Shown: positions 16,341 to 16,632 of the stretch, piece after piece
How positions within the stretch are numbered: position 1 is the stretch's first letter
How the letters are laid out: each line of letters begins with the position of its first letter
Origin: Chrysochromulina tobinii
Lineage: Eukaryota > Haptophyta > Prymnesiales > Chrysochromulinaceae
Direction of reading: 5' to 3'
Assembly: GCA_001275005.1 (NCBI GenBank)
Contig: JWZX01001949.1
Coordinates: 1 to 16,632, forward strand
Length of the DNA stretch: 16,632 nucleotides
Made by a program: the position numbers and the translations under genes
The notes under the pieces: generated by a model
The model's database searches: none
What the model saw: the letters and a program-made list of their open reading frames with translations, nothing else
Told to the model about the DNA's origin: nothing

Positions 16341-16632
16341 GGTTGCGGAGGCGAGAGTGGGAGAGGAGCTCGCGGCTGGCCCGAGGAGCGAGGTGTGCCA
16401 TGCTGACCATCGAGAGAGATGGCAGGCGACGGCCGGTGAGGTACGGGAAGCGCAACCCGTTGGGCAGGTGGAGAGAGCGGCTGTCGGCGAATCGAGGCGC
16501 TCGCCGCGGCGCCGCCAAGGCCGCCAAGAAGGCCAGGAAGGCCTTGAAGAGGTGCTTGCCGCCCCCGACGCCGCAGCGGCAGAGGGCCATGCCTTCGACC
16601 CACGCCGTGGGCTTGCCGTCGGCGCCGCGCGG
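16261..16632 (-). pseudogene. Copia gag zinc knuckle and GAG-pre-integrase remnant
   Basis: This frame is open from the window edge to a stop at 16261. It reads PTAWVEGMALCRCGVGGGKH, a retroviral-type zinc knuckle whose last Cys is lost, and jumps within ~20 residues to DSRSLHLPNGLRFPYLTG and HLAPRASRELLSHSRLRNLA, which fits the GAG-pre-integrase region. The aspartic protease (D-S-G motif) that should lie between them is gone. The frame then leaves homology around 16310, where integrase continues in a different frame, indicating a deletion that shifted the frame. Confidence 0.65.

Larger units (their letters stand above)
13361..16632 (-). mobile_element. Decayed Ty1/copia-type LTR retrotransposon, 5' part outside window
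   Basis: Domain order on the minus strand is that of copia (Pseudoviridae): gag zinc-knuckle end, GAG-pre-integrase, integrase, RT (RVT_2), RNase H. Pieces are in more than one frame and parts are missing: the protease region, the first part of the integrase, and the C-terminal half of RT. The element is therefore non-autonomous. The right edge cuts it, so the 5' LTR and most of gag are unseen. Confidence 0.85.

Overview
The window is nuclear DNA from a eukaryote, most likely a GC-rich unicellular alga. A haptophyte is my best guess; a pelagophyte or related lineage is possible. The grounds are high GC third positions, short GT-AG introns (two of 136 bp each), closely packed genes on both strands, Pro/Ser- and Gly/Ser-rich low-complexity linkers, a bacterial-type (organellar) seryl-tRNA synthetase with a leader peptide, and a Ty1/copia-type retroelement. 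Bacterial-style operons are absent. The species cannot be fixed from sequence alone.

Layout, left to right. (1) Positions 1-736, plus strand: the 3' part of an unrecognised multi-pass membrane protein, cut by the window edge. (2) 1254-3044, minus: an amino-acid/auxin permease-type transporter. It is convergent with gene 1 and divergent from (3) 3236-4273, plus: a membrane-anchored protein with two cytidine-deaminase folds, the first lacking one expected zinc ligand and the second lacking all of them. A 188-191 bp intergenic stretch must serve both promoters. (4) 4274-4855: a non-coding block with an unusual C/A-rich, hairpin-rich segment lying between two copies of a 17-bp direct repeat. (5) 4856-6454, plus: a sugar-binding-DXD (OCH1-like) glycosyltransferase with a Pro/Ser-rich stalk. 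(6) 6468-6660: a protein-kinase N-lobe remnant. (7) 6664-9880, plus: an IPT/TIG + DUF3431 protein whose single intron is an exact tandem doubling of one 68-bp GT...AG unit. (8) 9881-10731: a convergent 3' region with hairpins. (9) 10732-12319, minus: organellar seryl-tRNA synthetase in two exons, its intron largely a 12-bp minisatellite. (10) 12580-13128, minus: a short secreted or organellar PDZ protein. (11) About 13361 to the right edge, minus: a badly decayed copia element that has lost its protease, half of its integrase region and the half of reverse transcriptase carrying the YVDD active site. An AT-rich 157-bp plug lies where that RT half should be.

The genes do not form one obvious pathway. 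The two neighbouring plus-strand genes at 4856-9880 are both glycan-type proteins and could act together in surface or secretory-pathway glycosylation. SerRS and the PDZ gene are housekeeping or organellar.

The most interesting structure is the doubled intron. The two 68-bp units abut at CAG|GTGAGC, and a 15-nt near-copy of the donor end is present at the start of the downstream exon. Reading through the second unit hits a stop, so both units must be removed, either as one intron or by recursive (zero-length-exon) splicing. Short tandem duplications recur elsewhere in the window (21, 27, 20, 14 and 12 bp periods), which suggests that local tandem duplication is a common mutation here and may create introns.
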